Origin: Lachnospiraceae bacterium UBA3850
GTDB lineage: Bacteria; Bacillota; Clostridia; Lachnospirales; Lachnospiraceae
Assembly (NCBI GenBank): GCA_002392655.1
Contig: DGHK01000024.1
Location: forward strand, 8,047-72,046
Direction: 5' to 3'
DNA length: 64,000 nt
The position numbers were made by a program, and so were the translations under genes. The notes under the pieces were generated by a model. It made no database searches. It saw nothing but the letters and a program-made list of their open reading frames with translations, and had not been told where the DNA came from. The first letter of the stretch is position 1. Every line of letters starts with the position of its first letter. Positions 17,701-26,771 of the stretch are shown here, one piece after another.

Positions 17701-17733
17701 TTTTATCATTCCTTCCTGTAAGATATAAGACTT

Positions 17734-18732
17734 TTACTCTTCTTCCTCGTCTATTTCTCCACCAACTGCCTTTACGAATATCTCGTGAAGTGAAAGCTCG
17801 CTAAGGTCAAATCTTACTATAGGAATTCCTGCACTTATCAGGTTTGCGAGTAGCTTGTTTGCCTGCTCATCACCTGTAACCTTGATGCTATACTCAAACT
17901 CTTTCTCTGTAACTATTTCAGCACCGACTTCTTTTATGTATGAAGATATATCCTGCTCTACCTTAAGACTTAAGTTTACTCTTCCGGTCTCTTTCTTTAT
18001 CTCATTAAGATTTCCGGATACAACTGCATTTGATCTGTGAAGGATAGTTATATCTGTACAGAACTCTTCAACAACCTCCATCTGGTGACTTGACATGATG
18101 ATATACTTTCCGGCAGCTATCTGCTCTCTGACAACCTCTTTAAGTATGTCAGCATTTACCGGATCAAGTCCTGAGAATGGTTCATCGAGGACAATCAGCT
18201 CAGGATCGGAAATCAGAGCTATAAGGAACTGTATCTTCTGCTGATTACCCTTTGACAGCTGATCAGGGCTCTGAAGCTTTGCCTTTTTCTTCTTGCCCTT
18301 CTTTGCAGCACTTACCTTCTCGCCTTTTTGCTTAGCGATTATTTCAGCAGCCTTTTCAGGATAGAGATACTCTTCAACCTTAAGTCTCTCTGACCAGTAC
18401 TTGATTCTCTCATCTATAGTTTTTCTATCTACGCCTCTCAGCTCTCCGAAGTATCTTATCTGATCGATAAGTGTGTACTTTGGATAAAGACCTCTCTCCT
18501 CTGCCAGATATCCGATATTGCAGTTATCAAATGTAAGTGGCTTACCATTCCATGTAACCTCACCGCCATCTCTATCCAGCATACCGAGTATCATTCTTAT
18601 GGTTGTAGTTTTACCTGCTCCGTTAGAACCAAGCAGTGCATACACGCCGGGCTTGTTCATCTCAAAGCTGATATGATCAACTACGACCTTTTCTCCATAT
18701 TTTTTGTAAAGATCTTTAACAACCAGTGACAT
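17734..18732 (-). CDS. ABC exporter ATPase, NatA-like
   Basis: About 332 residues with Walker A GSNGAGKTTTIRMI, signature LSKGNQQKIQFLIALI, Walker B ELIVLDEPFSGLD and a long C-terminal extension typical of NatA/DrrA-type ATPases. A lysine-rich insert (KKGKKKKAKL) precedes the signature. AAGGAGG seven bases before the ATG at 18732 decides the start; an upstream in-frame ATG at 18780 would sit at the transcription start. First gene of a five-gene operon: ATPase, two permeases, small membrane protein, XRE regulator. Confidence 0.92.
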   Translation of the reverse strand: MSLVVKDLYKKYGEKVVVDHISFEMNKPGVYALLGSNGAGKTTTIRMILGMLDRDGGEVTWNGKPLTFDNCNIGYLAEERGLYPKYTLIDQIRYFGELRGVDRKTIDERIKYWSERLKVEEYLYPEKAAEIIAKQKGEKVSAAKKGKKKKAKLQSPDQLSKGNQQKIQFLIALISDPELIVLDEPFSGLDPVNADILKEVVREQIAAGKYIIMSSHQMEVVEEFCTDITILHRSNAVVSGNLNEIKKETGRVNLSLKVEQDISSYIKEVGAEIVTEKEFEYSIKVTGDEQANKLLANLISAGIPIVRFDLSELSLHEIFVKAVGGEIDEEEE

Positions 18733-18787
18733 TTCCTTGTCCTCCTTAAATATACTTAAAAACCTAAAGTGTTTTCTCACGAATCAT

Positions 18788-18816
18788 ATAATAATACTCT
18801 TGCGACATAATGTCAA
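18788..18816 (-). promoter_or_regulatory. Promoter of the NatAB-like operon
   Basis: Minus-strand TTGACA (18811-18816), a 17-base spacer, and TATTAT (18788-18793). The start site would fall near 18781, about 50 bases ahead of the ATPase start. Confidence 0.75.
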
Positions 18817-18871
18817 GTATATATTACAAAATGTAATTAATAAGTTTACTCTTCCGTTTAGCCTGCAATAC

Positions 18872-18901
18872 AAAAGGAGACGAAACAATCCGTCCCCTTT
18901 T
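18872..18901 (-). terminator. Terminator after dacA-like gene
   Basis: An 11-bp stem with one mismatch (AAAAGG-GACG with CGTC-CCTTTT) around an eight-base loop, ending in a short U-run on both strands. It lies between two minus-strand operons and would end the SpoIIE-carboxypeptidase transcript. Confidence 0.7.
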
Positions 18902-18922
18902 GACTTGACTCGCTATTTTTGT

Positions 18923-20290
18923 TTAAGGTATTAACGATCTATAAACTCCGACATGATCATATATGGTTCGCCATGAACTGAAGGAATTTCCTGTACAACA
19001 TACATAATGCTTTCCGTTATCCGCTTCGTAATAGCTTACTGCACAGCAGCCCGCTTCATCTACGAAGCCTGTTTTTGCTGCGACAACAGTTCCATGCATT
19101 GGCTTATCCTCTATCTTACGAAGGAACCAGTTTGATAGCTCTATTGAAACAGCTTCCTCCTCTGTCGAAGGCTCCGTTCCTTCTGTCCCTTCTGCTCCTT
19201 CTGAGGTCTCAGTAGTTCCGTTTACCTCTGACGGATAGTACGAATAGTCTGTTGTATAGGTTCTGAGCGAAAGAACATCTCTCAGGAGATCATCCTGAAC
19301 AGCTACACCGAGAATTATCGCCATATCCTTCATCGTGCAGTGAAGGTTCTCATCATACATACCGACAACATTGGTAAAATGTGCTGTCTCGGAAAGTCCC
19401 AGTTGCTCAACCTTCTTATTCATAGCATTTACGAAGGTCTCCTGGTCTCCACAGCAATACTCTGCAAGCCCCATAGCAGCATCAGCACCCGATGGAAGAA
19501 TCGTACCATAAAGAAGATCCCTTACAGTCACTTCGGCATTTGGCAGAAACCCAACAGAACTGCAGTTATTTTTCCGACAGTATTCTGTTATCTCCGGGCT
19601 GATTATAAATGTATCATCAAGCTTTGATTCGTCTATAAAATCTCTTGCGGTAAGCACCGTAAGAACCTTCGTCATAGATGCAGGGCTTACCACCTTCTCA
19701 CACTCACGCTCTGCGACAATTGTATCCTCATCAAGATCCACAAGAATCATATAGGTACTGGTAAGCTGCTGAGTCTTTGTAGGATTACCGGGCTCTGTTA
19801 TGTTGATTGACCCCTCTACATTATCAAGCTGGAGCGTAACTGTATCCCATGCACTGCCGCCTCCTTCATCCTCAGATGATGTATCATGTCCTGCGCTGTC
19901 AGCTATAACCTGATCAAAAGCCTCCAGATCAGCCTTCGGAAGATGTATAGTGCTGTCCGTTGCAACAGGATTATATATCGTCTTACCTGCCATCCAACTG
20001 TCTTCATCTACAGGTACGGCATCGCCATTAGGTTCTATCTCTGATTCATCCACCTCAGCATGACCGCTTGTAGCAGTGTCCTCAGTCGTCTCTGCCAAAG
20101 TAGTTTGCTCTTCTGTAGTCTTCTTATCTCTCTCCTTCTTATCAAACATAATCTTCACGAATATGATTCCGAGAATAGTAAGCAAGATCAAGGATATAAA
20201 AACAGAAAGAATTCTTAAAATAAAAACCTTTCGTTTTCTTTTTAATCTATTTATTTCCTTCTGTCTCATTCTATTGTAATCGTCACTCAT
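18923..20290 (-). CDS. Serine-type D-Ala-D-Ala carboxypeptidase (PBP5/DacA-like)
   Basis: 455 residues. A cytoplasmic basic start is followed by a single transmembrane anchor (about 22-46), an acidic, Thr/Glu-rich linker to about 170, then a peptidase S11 domain with the three penicillin-binding motifs: SMTK at 205-208 in SPASMTKVLT, SGAD at 267-270 in the SxN position, and KTG in AAKTGFVDEAGCC. It would trim pentapeptide stems of peptidoglycan outside the membrane. An inserted low-complexity acidic stretch (TETSEGAEGTEGTEPSTEEE) lies near the third motif. The gene begins 12 bases after the SpoIIE phosphatase gene and is surely co-transcribed with it. Confidence 0.92.
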   Translation of the reverse strand: MSDDYNRMRQKEINRLKRKRKVFILRILSVFISLILLTILGIIFVKIMFDKKERDKKTTEEQTTLAETTEDTATSGHAEVDESEIEPNGDAVPVDEDSWMAGKTIYNPVATDSTIHLPKADLEAFDQVIADSAGHDTSSEDEGGGSAWDTVTLQLDNVEGSINITEPGNPTKTQQLTSTYMILVDLDEDTIVAERECEKVVSPASMTKVLTVLTARDFIDESKLDDTFIISPEITEYCRKNNCSSVGFLPNAEVTVRDLLYGTILPSGADAAMGLAEYCCGDQETFVNAMNKKVEQLGLSETAHFTNVVGMYDENLHCTMKDMAIILGVAVQDDLLRDVLSLRTYTTDYSYYPSEVNGTTETSEGAEGTEGTEPSTEEEAVSIELSNWFLRKIEDKPMHGTVVAAKTGFVDEAGCCAVSYYEADNGKHYVCCTGNSFSSWRTIYDHVGVYRSLIP

Positions 20291-20302
20291 TATAGCTCCT
20301 CT

Positions 20303-22027
20303 TTATCCTAAATATTTAACACAGAGCATTGTTGTGTCATCAAACTGCTCGGCATCAAGAACAAACCTATCCATATCCTCTGTAACACCATTTATTATGT
20401 CCTCAGGACCTGCCTCTTTATTTTTTTCTATCACATGGTTGAGTGCCAGAAGCAGTCTGTCGCAGCCATAGAATTCCTCCGATGAATTCTGTGCTTCTGC
20501 AACTCCATCTGTGTAAACAAATATGATATCACCCGGCTTAAGCTGAAGCGTTTCCTCAGGATATTTAGTTCCGAGATATCCACCTACAACTAGTCCATGT
20601 CTATCCTTGAAAAGCACAAACTGATCACCGTGATAAATAGCAGGATACTCATGACCTCCGTTGGAAGTTGTAAGTAAACCGGTTTTCAGATTCAGTATTC
20701 CAATCCATACAGTGACAAACATGTTGGAAAGGTCTCTATTTTTGATGATATCATTAAGTTTGGAAAGTATATCACTACATCCGGATCCTGTAAGTGATAA
20801 GCTTCGTATAGCTGTCGTTACTGACATCATAACAAGTGAAGCCGGCACACCTTTACCTGATACATCGGCTATGCACATACCCACGTGATCATCATCAATC
20901 ATAAAGATATCATATAGGTCGCCTCCGACCTCCTTTGCCGGAGTCATGGATGCCCATACTTCGATCTTATCGTTTATATTAAAGTCCTTAATAAGAGTAC
21001 TGTCCTGAATCTGTGATGCAAAATTAAGCTCCGACTGTACTCTCTGTTTTTCACTTGCCAGCTTGATGTTCTCATTCATATAATCATCAATCTCAACTGC
21101 AAGCTGTGAGATATCATTTGCCAGAACTCCGATTTCGTTATCAGACTTTATCTCGGTCATTTTTTGGACCACTTCATCACTGTCTTTGTTTTCCATATAG
21201 TCACGAAGTCCGCTCTTTACTTCAGTAAGAGGCGAAATGACTTTCTTTCTGAGGAAAAACAGTATTACAAAGCACTGGAAAAGAAGACTCGTTACGATAA
21301 GTACCGCAACCAGAATAAGAGTATTGTTAAATATACGACTTCTCATATAACTCCAGTCATAGGAGAGACAAAGTACCCAATCATGTTCTTCATCAAGTGC
21401 TACATATCCGACATAGTAATTCACATTGTTTGTAGGATTTTTCCAGTTTTCGAAAGCAGTATCATCACCCTTTAGTATTTTTCTGGCAGCAGGATGGTCA
21501 TCTATATCATAATCCCACTTACGTCCAAGTGAATATTCATCCAGTTTATTACCTTCAACATTATAAAAAACAAATCCCCTGTTTTTATCACTGATATCCA
21601 TGATGAATGCATGCGAGTAATCAAAAGCATTATCCTGTATCTCGCTCTCAAAAACTTCAGAATAATAATAATACAAAAAAGAGCATACATATATCCTTTC
21701 TTCTTCAGAAAGATTTTCATAATCTAAGAAATCAGTACTGTCAAACTCATCCTTGTTACTTCTATCGACATTTTTTATCTCATCTATATGACTCTCTATA
21801 AATGAAAATTCATCCTTCCATAATTGAATATCAATTGCGTGACTGGCAGCATTGAGATCAGCACTTATTGATTTTTGCTTTTCCTTCAAATAGGTATGGG
21901 TATTGGTCAGCATAAAAATAGATGAAATAAAAATAATGCCCAAAAAGAAAACAAATGTAATAAGCATTCCGACCTGTACCAGTATTTTTTTGTTTTTTCT
22001 ACTGCTATTATCAAAAGAATCGCTCAT
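20303..22027 (-). CDS. Membrane sensor with SpoIIE/RsbU-type PP2C phosphatase
   Basis: 574 residues: transmembrane helix (17-40), extracytoplasmic sensor to about 235, second helix (LILVAVLIVTSLLFQCFVILFFL), HAMP-like and coiled-coil linker, then a SpoIIE phosphatase domain with GGDLYDIFMI, IADVSGKGVPASLVMM, GGHEYPAI, YTDGVAEAQN and AEQFDDTTML. It is related to, but clearly diverged from, the phosphatases at 2662 and 41957. Pairing with a D,D-carboxypeptidase gene suggests the sensed signal concerns the cell wall; that is inference. Confidence 0.92.
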   Translation of the reverse strand: MSDSFDNSSRKNKKILVQVGMLITFVFFLGIIFISSIFMLTNTHTYLKEKQKSISADLNAASHAIDIQLWKDEFSFIESHIDEIKNVDRSNKDEFDSTDFLDYENLSEEERIYVCSFLYYYYSEVFESEIQDNAFDYSHAFIMDISDKNRGFVFYNVEGNKLDEYSLGRKWDYDIDDHPAARKILKGDDTAFENWKNPTNNVNYYVGYVALDEEHDWVLCLSYDWSYMRSRIFNNTLILVAVLIVTSLLFQCFVILFFLRKKVISPLTEVKSGLRDYMENKDSDEVVQKMTEIKSDNEIGVLANDISQLAVEIDDYMNENIKLASEKQRVQSELNFASQIQDSTLIKDFNINDKIEVWASMTPAKEVGGDLYDIFMIDDDHVGMCIADVSGKGVPASLVMMSVTTAIRSLSLTGSGCSDILSKLNDIIKNRDLSNMFVTVWIGILNLKTGLLTTSNGGHEYPAIYHGDQFVLFKDRHGLVVGGYLGTKYPEETLQLKPGDIIFVYTDGVAEAQNSSEEFYGCDRLLLALNHVIEKNKEAGPEDIINGVTEDMDRFVLDAEQFDDTTMLCVKYLG

Positions 22028-22105
22028 AACTGATTACTCTTATTTCTATGAAAAAACCATATTTCACAACTTACTTATAATAACATAAAATGATACACAA
22101 TAAAA

Positions 22106-22139
22106 GAAGCAGTGCTTATGCTTCTTTAAGCACTGCTTC
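22106..22139 (-). terminator. Terminator of the sulfur amino acid operon
   Basis: A perfect 13-bp stem (GAAGCAGTGCTTA at 22106-22118 with 22127-22139) followed on the minus strand by TTTTATTG. It overlaps the last codons and stop of the alcohol dehydrogenase gene. Confidence 0.9.
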
Positions 22140-23309
22140 AAATCCACTTGCATCTAGTGGTACATAGTGACCTACCGGCCCATTTCTTGTAGCTCTTTTT
22201 GCCATTCTTGCAAATCTGCTGTCGTTAATCTTTAACTCTTCAAGCGAAGTAGCGAGACTCAGTTCTTTGAAGAACTCACGAAGCTTATCCGAAAGAATGA
22301 GAGCTCTTTCTTCTTCTGAGTAATCGTATGCGTCGGCACCGAACACTCTTGATGCGAGAAGTGCAGGTCTCCAAGGCTTTACACCGGCTATATATTTGGT
22401 CCATGCCACAAGAACTACTGCCATTCCCTCACCATGCGTTATTCCATACTCGGCAGAGAGCTCATGCTCTATTCTGTGAGAGCCCCAATCAGCAGATCTT
22501 CCTGCATCAAGGAAATTGTTGTGTGCTACGCTTGCGAGCCACTGTACCTCAGCCTTTGCATTCAGATAATCCTCTGATTTAATAAGCTCTTCTCTACTTA
22601 GTGAATGCTGCAGATTCACTATCCTTCTGCCGTTTAAAAGGAGGGCTTTTACTGCCCCCTCGATCAGATAGTCTGTAGTGTCTGAATTCCTCTCATCTGA
22701 GAAATATCTCTCAAGCAGATGTGCAAGCACATCCGCAATTCCTACATTTGTCTGATACTCAGGGAGCCCCAGGGTATACTCAGGATTTAAAATGGCAAAC
22801 CTGGGTATGATCCTGTCATCCTCAAATCCAAGCTTCCATTCACCGCTTGAAAGGATGGCTGCGTTTGATGTTTCGGATCCACTTGAGGCTGTTGTGGAGA
22901 TTACTCCGATAGGAAGAACCTTTTCCGGAACTGTACCCTTTTCGAAGAAATCCCACACATCGCCTATATAAGGGATACCTATGGCGACCGCCTTTGCGGT
23001 ATCTATGGCGCTACCGCCTCCGACCGCCAAGATAAAATCTACCTTTGCCTCTTTACCTCTCTCAACCAATTCTCTGGCAAGCTCAATGGTAGGATTCGGA
23101 ACAACATCACCACTCTCAATGATGTTAATCCCAAGCTCCTCGGAGGCCTTATGTACTACCTCGTATATGCCCAGATCCTTAATGAAGTCACCGCTGTATA
23201 CCAGGAGCAGGGACGTCACTCCCTCAGCCTCAAGAAGATTTTTAAGTTTATTTTGACTTCCGACTCCGAAGATGATCTTCGCCGGATTATAATACTCAAA
23301 GCTTTTCAT
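22116..23309 (-). CDS. Iron-containing alcohol dehydrogenase (YqhD/BdhA-like)
   Basis: 397 residues, group III iron alcohol dehydrogenase. NAD(P)-binding GGGSAIDTAK at 97-106, the TTASSGSETSNAA segment, metal ligands Asp193 and His197 in IADVLAHLLERYF and two later histidines in HELSAEYGITHGEGMA. It reduces aldehydes to alcohols with NAD(P)H, and is closest in form to butanol dehydrogenases. It begins 23 bases after metQ with no visible promoter, so it appears to be the last gene of the sulfur amino acid operon; its link to that pathway is not obvious. Confidence 0.92.
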   Translation of the reverse strand: MKSFEYYNPAKIIFGVGSQNKLKNLLEAEGVTSLLLVYSGDFIKDLGIYEVVHKASEELGINIIESGDVVPNPTIELARELVERGKEAKVDFILAVGGGSAIDTAKAVAIGIPYIGDVWDFFEKGTVPEKVLPIGVISTTASSGSETSNAAILSSGEWKLGFEDDRIIPRFAILNPEYTLGLPEYQTNVGIADVLAHLLERYFSDERNSDTTDYLIEGAVKALLLNGRRIVNLQHSLSREELIKSEDYLNAKAEVQWLASVAHNNFLDAGRSADWGSHRIEHELSAEYGITHGEGMAVVLVAWTKYIAGVKPWRPALLASRVFGADAYDYSEEERALILSDKLREFFKELSLATSLEELKINDSRFARMAKRATRNGPVGHYVPLDASGFEAVLKEA

Positions 23310-23332
23310 ATTTCCCTCTTATAGTTTTTTTC

Positions 23333-24289
23333 TTAATATAAAGGAACTACTGCTCCATCATATGTAGCATTGATGTAATCACTGATCTCTTTACCCTGAA
23401 GAACTGATACAAGAGCCTTAAGTGCCTCATCATTTTCCTTATCCTTTGAGGTTGCTATGATATTTCCATATGTCTTAGCTGCAAGACCGTCGTTTGCTTC
23501 TACCGCAAGTGCATCCTTAACACTGAGACCACCCTCGATTGCATAGTTACCATTTATTACTGCTACGTCTACATCAGGAAGTGCCTGTACAAGCTGCTCA
23601 GGTGCAAGCTCCTTGAACTCTATGTTCTTAGGATTGTCTGTGATATCAGCTACTGTTGCTTCGATACCTGCATCCTCCTTAAGTGTTATTATTCCTTCCT
23701 GCGCAAGAAGAAGAAGTGCTCTTGCTTCATTTGTAACATTGTTAGGAACTGCTACTACTGCTCCGTCAGGAAGATCCTTCAAATCCTTAACCTTGCCTGC
23801 ATAAACACCAAATGGCTCATAATGAACTGCTCCGATTGATACGAGATCTGAACCGTTCTCCTCATTGAACTGTTCAAGATACGGAACATGCTGGAAGTAA
23901 TTTGCATCAAGACTTCCCTCGATTACTCCGGTGTTTGGTGCGATAGAATCTTCTATCTGAACTACCTCAAGTGTTATTCCCTGCTCTGCAAGAAGTGGCT
24001 TTGCCTGTTCAAGTATCTCTGAGTGAGGTGTGATGTTAGCACCAACCTTGATTGTTACAGGATCTCCTGTGTAAACAAACTCTTCTGCATCTCCTGAAGT
24101 ACTTGCCAGCTTATCAGCCTCAGTTACTTCCTTGTCCAGCTCTTCGCTGCTTACTTCCTCTGTAGCCTCAGCAACCTTCTCAGCTGTTGTTGTTTCTTTC
24201 TTGTTATCTGCATCCCCTGAGGATCCGCATCCTACAAGTCCAAGTGCCAGTACAAGTGATACTCCTAAACCATAAATCTTCTTTCTCAT
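23333..24289 (-). CDS. metQ: Methionine-binding lipoprotein MetQ (NlpA family)
   Basis: 318 residues. A signal peptide ends in the lipobox LGLVGCGSS (lipidated Cys21), followed by a Thr/Glu-rich linker and the NlpA domain: VKVGANITPHSEILEQAKPLL, VVQIEDSIAPNTGVIEGSLDANYFQHVPYLEQFN and the later VPNNVTNEARALLLLAQEG. It captures methionine at the cell surface for MetNI. The order metN-metI-metQ is the standard Firmicute one. Confidence 0.95.
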   Translation of the reverse strand: MRKKIYGLGVSLVLALGLVGCGSSGDADNKKETTTAEKVAEATEEVSSEELDKEVTEADKLASTSGDAEEFVYTGDPVTIKVGANITPHSEILEQAKPLLAEQGITLEVVQIEDSIAPNTGVIEGSLDANYFQHVPYLEQFNEENGSDLVSIGAVHYEPFGVYAGKVKDLKDLPDGAVVAVPNNVTNEARALLLLAQEGIITLKEDAGIEATVADITDNPKNIEFKELAPEQLVQALPDVDVAVINGNYAIEGGLSVKDALAVEANDGLAAKTYGNIIATSKDKENDEALKALVSVLQGKEISDYINATYDGAVVPLY

Positions 24290-24313
24290 AATTTTTCCCT
24301 CTCTTTCATTTTT

Positions 24314-24967
24314 TTATGCTTTTCTAGTTCTTTTTGACAGTTTTACACCTGCCTCCTGGATGATCATTACCATAAGTATAAGTATGGAAACTGTTATCCA
24401 GAGAACTGTTTTATCATATCTGTAATATCCATACTGGAGTGCTATTGCACCGAGTCCGCCTCCGCCGATAACTCCCGCCATGGCTGAATAACCAAGCACT
24501 GTAGCTATGTTAATTGCAGCCCCTAGAAGCAATGATGGAAAGGCTTCCGGTATGATAAAATGTATGATTATAAAAAGTGGGCTTGCTCCCATTGAGTTTG
24601 CCGCCTCGATGATTCCCGGAGGAACCTCGTTTAGTGATGACTCAACCATTCTTGCAACAATTGGTATAGTACCTATTGTAAGCGGAACGATAGAGGCCGT
24701 GGTTCCTATGGAAGAACCAACCAGAAATCTCGTAACTGGTATAAACAAAACCAGCAGTATCAGAAACGGAAGTGATCTGAACAGATTAACTATAAATCCG
24801 ATGATTGCATTTACCGGACGATTCTCATAAAGTCTTCCTTTGGAGGTAACATATAGGATAACTCCCAGAGGAAGTCCTAGGATATAAGCAAATAACGATG
24901 AGAAAAAGGTCATCTGCAGTGTTTCAAATACGCCTCGTATTATGGCGTCTCTTATATAATCACTCAT
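24314..24967 (-). CDS. metI: Methionine ABC transporter permease MetI
   Basis: 217 residues with five membrane helices and the permease EAA loop EAANSMGASPLFIIIHFIIPEAFPSL. Family-typical opening RGVFETLQMTFFSSLFAYILGLPLGVILYVTS. It lies 15 bases after metN and 24 before metQ. Confidence 0.95.
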   Translation of the reverse strand: MSDYIRDAIIRGVFETLQMTFFSSLFAYILGLPLGVILYVTSKGRLYENRPVNAIIGFIVNLFRSLPFLILLVLFIPVTRFLVGSSIGTTASIVPLTIGTIPIVARMVESSLNEVPPGIIEAANSMGASPLFIIIHFIIPEAFPSLLLGAAINIATVLGYSAMAGVIGGGGLGAIALQYGYYRYDKTVLWITVSILILMVMIIQEAGVKLSKRTRKA

Positions 24968-24982
24968 AATCTTCCTCCTTCT

Positions 24983-26032
24983 CTATGCTACTTCACTTTT
25001 GCTTTCCCACTTTATCTCTGTTACAGTGAGTCCGCTTTTTCTAAAGTATTTCAGAACTATGTCCTGATCTGACTTTGATTCAGGGAGCTCGACTACCATC
25101 TGTCCGTAGCCGATTCCTCCAACGCTCTTTGTATTTGCGCTGAGTATATTTACTTTCTTCCCGGTATCCTCAACCAGATTCGAAATGATTGGTCTGTTTG
25201 CTTCAAGTCCATCAAATACTATACGAACAAGCTTTCTGTTACTTCTGGGTACATCGAATTCATTTTCACCCAGATTGTCATCACCTCTGAATACCAGACG
25301 CTTTGCCGCTTCAGACTTAGGTGATTCAAATACATCTATGACATCCCCGATCTCTGCGAGGTTACCGTTATCTATGATGGCAACTCTGTCACATATCTTC
25401 TCTACTATGGACATCTCGTGTGTTATTATGACCACCGTCAGCTTTCTGGTCCTGTTGATATCACGGAGCAGATCAAGTATCTCTCCTGTTATCTTCGGAT
25501 CAAGCGCGGACGTAGCCTCATCACATAACAGAACCTTTGGGTCATTTGTCAGTGCTCTGGCTATAGCAACTCTCTGCCTTTGTCCTCCTGAGAGCTGCGA
25601 TGGATATGCTTTACGCTTTTCCTCAAGACCAACGACCCTCAGCATCTCCAGAGCTTTCTTCTTCCTCTCGGCTCTTCCAACTCCGGCAATTCTGAGCGGC
25701 AGCATAACATTTTCCAAAACTGTTTTCTGCATCAATAGGTTGAAGTCTTGAAATATCATCGATATCTCTTGACGTACATTCCTCAGCTCACCGGCTTTAA
25801 GTTTTCCTATATCCTTTCCATAGAAAAGAACTTCACCTGAATCAATCTCTTCAAGTCTGTTAAGAGTTCTCACCAGTGTTGACTTACCGGCACCACTCAT
25901 TCCGATGATTCCGAATATCTCTCCCTCATAGATATCCAGGCTTACGTTCTTCAGTGCGGTAAATTCTTTTCCTTCGTTTTTGTAGATCTTCGTAACATCC
26001 TTAAGTTCAAAGACCCTTTCTTTATCTGCCAT
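24983..26032 (-). CDS. metN: Methionine ABC transporter ATPase MetN
   Basis: 349 residues. Walker A GMSGAGKSTLVRTLNRLE, Q-loop MIFQDFNLLMQKTVLENV, signature LSGGQRQRVAIARAL, Walker B LLCDEATSALDP. Residues about 255-345 form the C-terminal NIL domain (RIVFDGLEANRPIISNLVE), which binds methionine and inhibits uptake when the cell is replete. Being in one operon with mccA and mccB, it would supply methionine as a cysteine source. Confidence 0.96.
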   Translation of the reverse strand: MADKERVFELKDVTKIYKNEGKEFTALKNVSLDIYEGEIFGIIGMSGAGKSTLVRTLNRLEEIDSGEVLFYGKDIGKLKAGELRNVRQEISMIFQDFNLLMQKTVLENVMLPLRIAGVGRAERKKKALEMLRVVGLEEKRKAYPSQLSGGQRQRVAIARALTNDPKVLLCDEATSALDPKITGEILDLLRDINRTRKLTVVIITHEMSIVEKICDRVAIIDNGNLAEIGDVIDVFESPKSEAAKRLVFRGDDNLGENEFDVPRSNRKLVRIVFDGLEANRPIISNLVEDTGKKVNILSANTKSVGGIGYGQMVVELPESKSDQDIVLKYFRKSGLTVTEIKWESKSEVA

Positions 26033-26050
26033 AGATTATCTCCGTTTTAT

Positions 26051-26605
26051 TTATCTTATATTCTCTCTCCATGTAGCTGGCTTAAACTCATTGATGATAG
26101 GAAGAAGTCTCTGATCAACATCTATCTTCAGTACTGAGTTGAAGTTATTAGTTGCTATCATCTGTCCTGCGAAGCCTACGATTACTACTATCTCCTGATC
26201 GTTCCAGAACTTCTTCAGTGTATCGAAGAGCTCATCTGAAACAGCCGTAGGATTCTTTACTATCTGCTGTCCAAGTGATGTAAGTGCCTGCTCTTTCTCA
26301 TCATACTGAAGATTTGCCGGATCAAGTCCAAGTCCCTTGACATCACTGATAAAGAACAGTGAGCAAAGCTGGCATGAATTTGTTGTTGATATTGAATGAG
26401 CATAGAGGATAGCATCCTTCTCTCCTATAACCTCTACCAGACGATTCCATGATGTGTACCATGCCATATATGCATCATAGGTAGCAGCATCATTCAGAAG
26501 ACCTCTCTTCATGTTTGTAACTGCATTTCTGCCTGCCAGTTCCTCGTATCTCTCCTTCTCTTTTCCGCTTGTTTCCTCAAGCTCTAAAAGTTTTACTCTT
26601 GCCAT
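26051..26605 (-). CDS. Carboxymuconolactone decarboxylase/AhpD-like protein
   Basis: 184 residues, all helical, with the CMD/AhpD core: AHSISTTNSCQLCSLFF, including a CxxC pair at 78 and 81, followed about 70 residues later by FWNDQEIVVIVGFAGQMIATNNFNSVLKID. AhpD-like proteins are thiol-disulfide or peroxide-linked; a thiol role would suit a cysteine operon. It lies between mccA (166-base gap) and metN (18-base gap). Substrate unknown. Confidence 0.8.
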   Translation of the reverse strand: MARVKLLELEETSGKEKERYEELAGRNAVTNMKRGLLNDAATYDAYMAWYTSWNRLVEVIGEKDAILYAHSISTTNSCQLCSLFFISDVKGLGLDPANLQYDEKEQALTSLGQQIVKNPTAVSDELFDTLKKFWNDQEIVVIVGFAGQMIATNNFNSVLKIDVDQRLLPIINEFKPATWRENIR

Positions 26606-26771
26606 TTTCGATATCTCCTTATATTTTTATTTTTGACTTGTAGCTATCTGAGTCGTTACAAATAATAATTCCAAAACTGCCTTCCTGTCTAATTCCTATA
26701 AATTATTGTGCTTTATAGGTTTCGCCTATAGCATACCCGGATGCATGTCATTTTGGATCCTTTATCAGGTC
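26606..26771 (-). other. Gap within the sulfur operon, possible internal promoter
   Basis: No gene. A small hairpin TATAGG-CGAAA-CCTATA lies near 26716-26732. On the minus strand TAGACA, an 18-base spacer and TATTAT could serve as a promoter for the CMD-metNIQ-alcohol dehydrogenase half, allowing it to escape the cysteine attenuator upstream. Weak evidence. Confidence 0.3.

Noticed and set aside
25185-25751. A 188-codon plus-strand open frame opposite metN
   Set aside because: Serine-rich antisense shadow of the MetN coding sequence.
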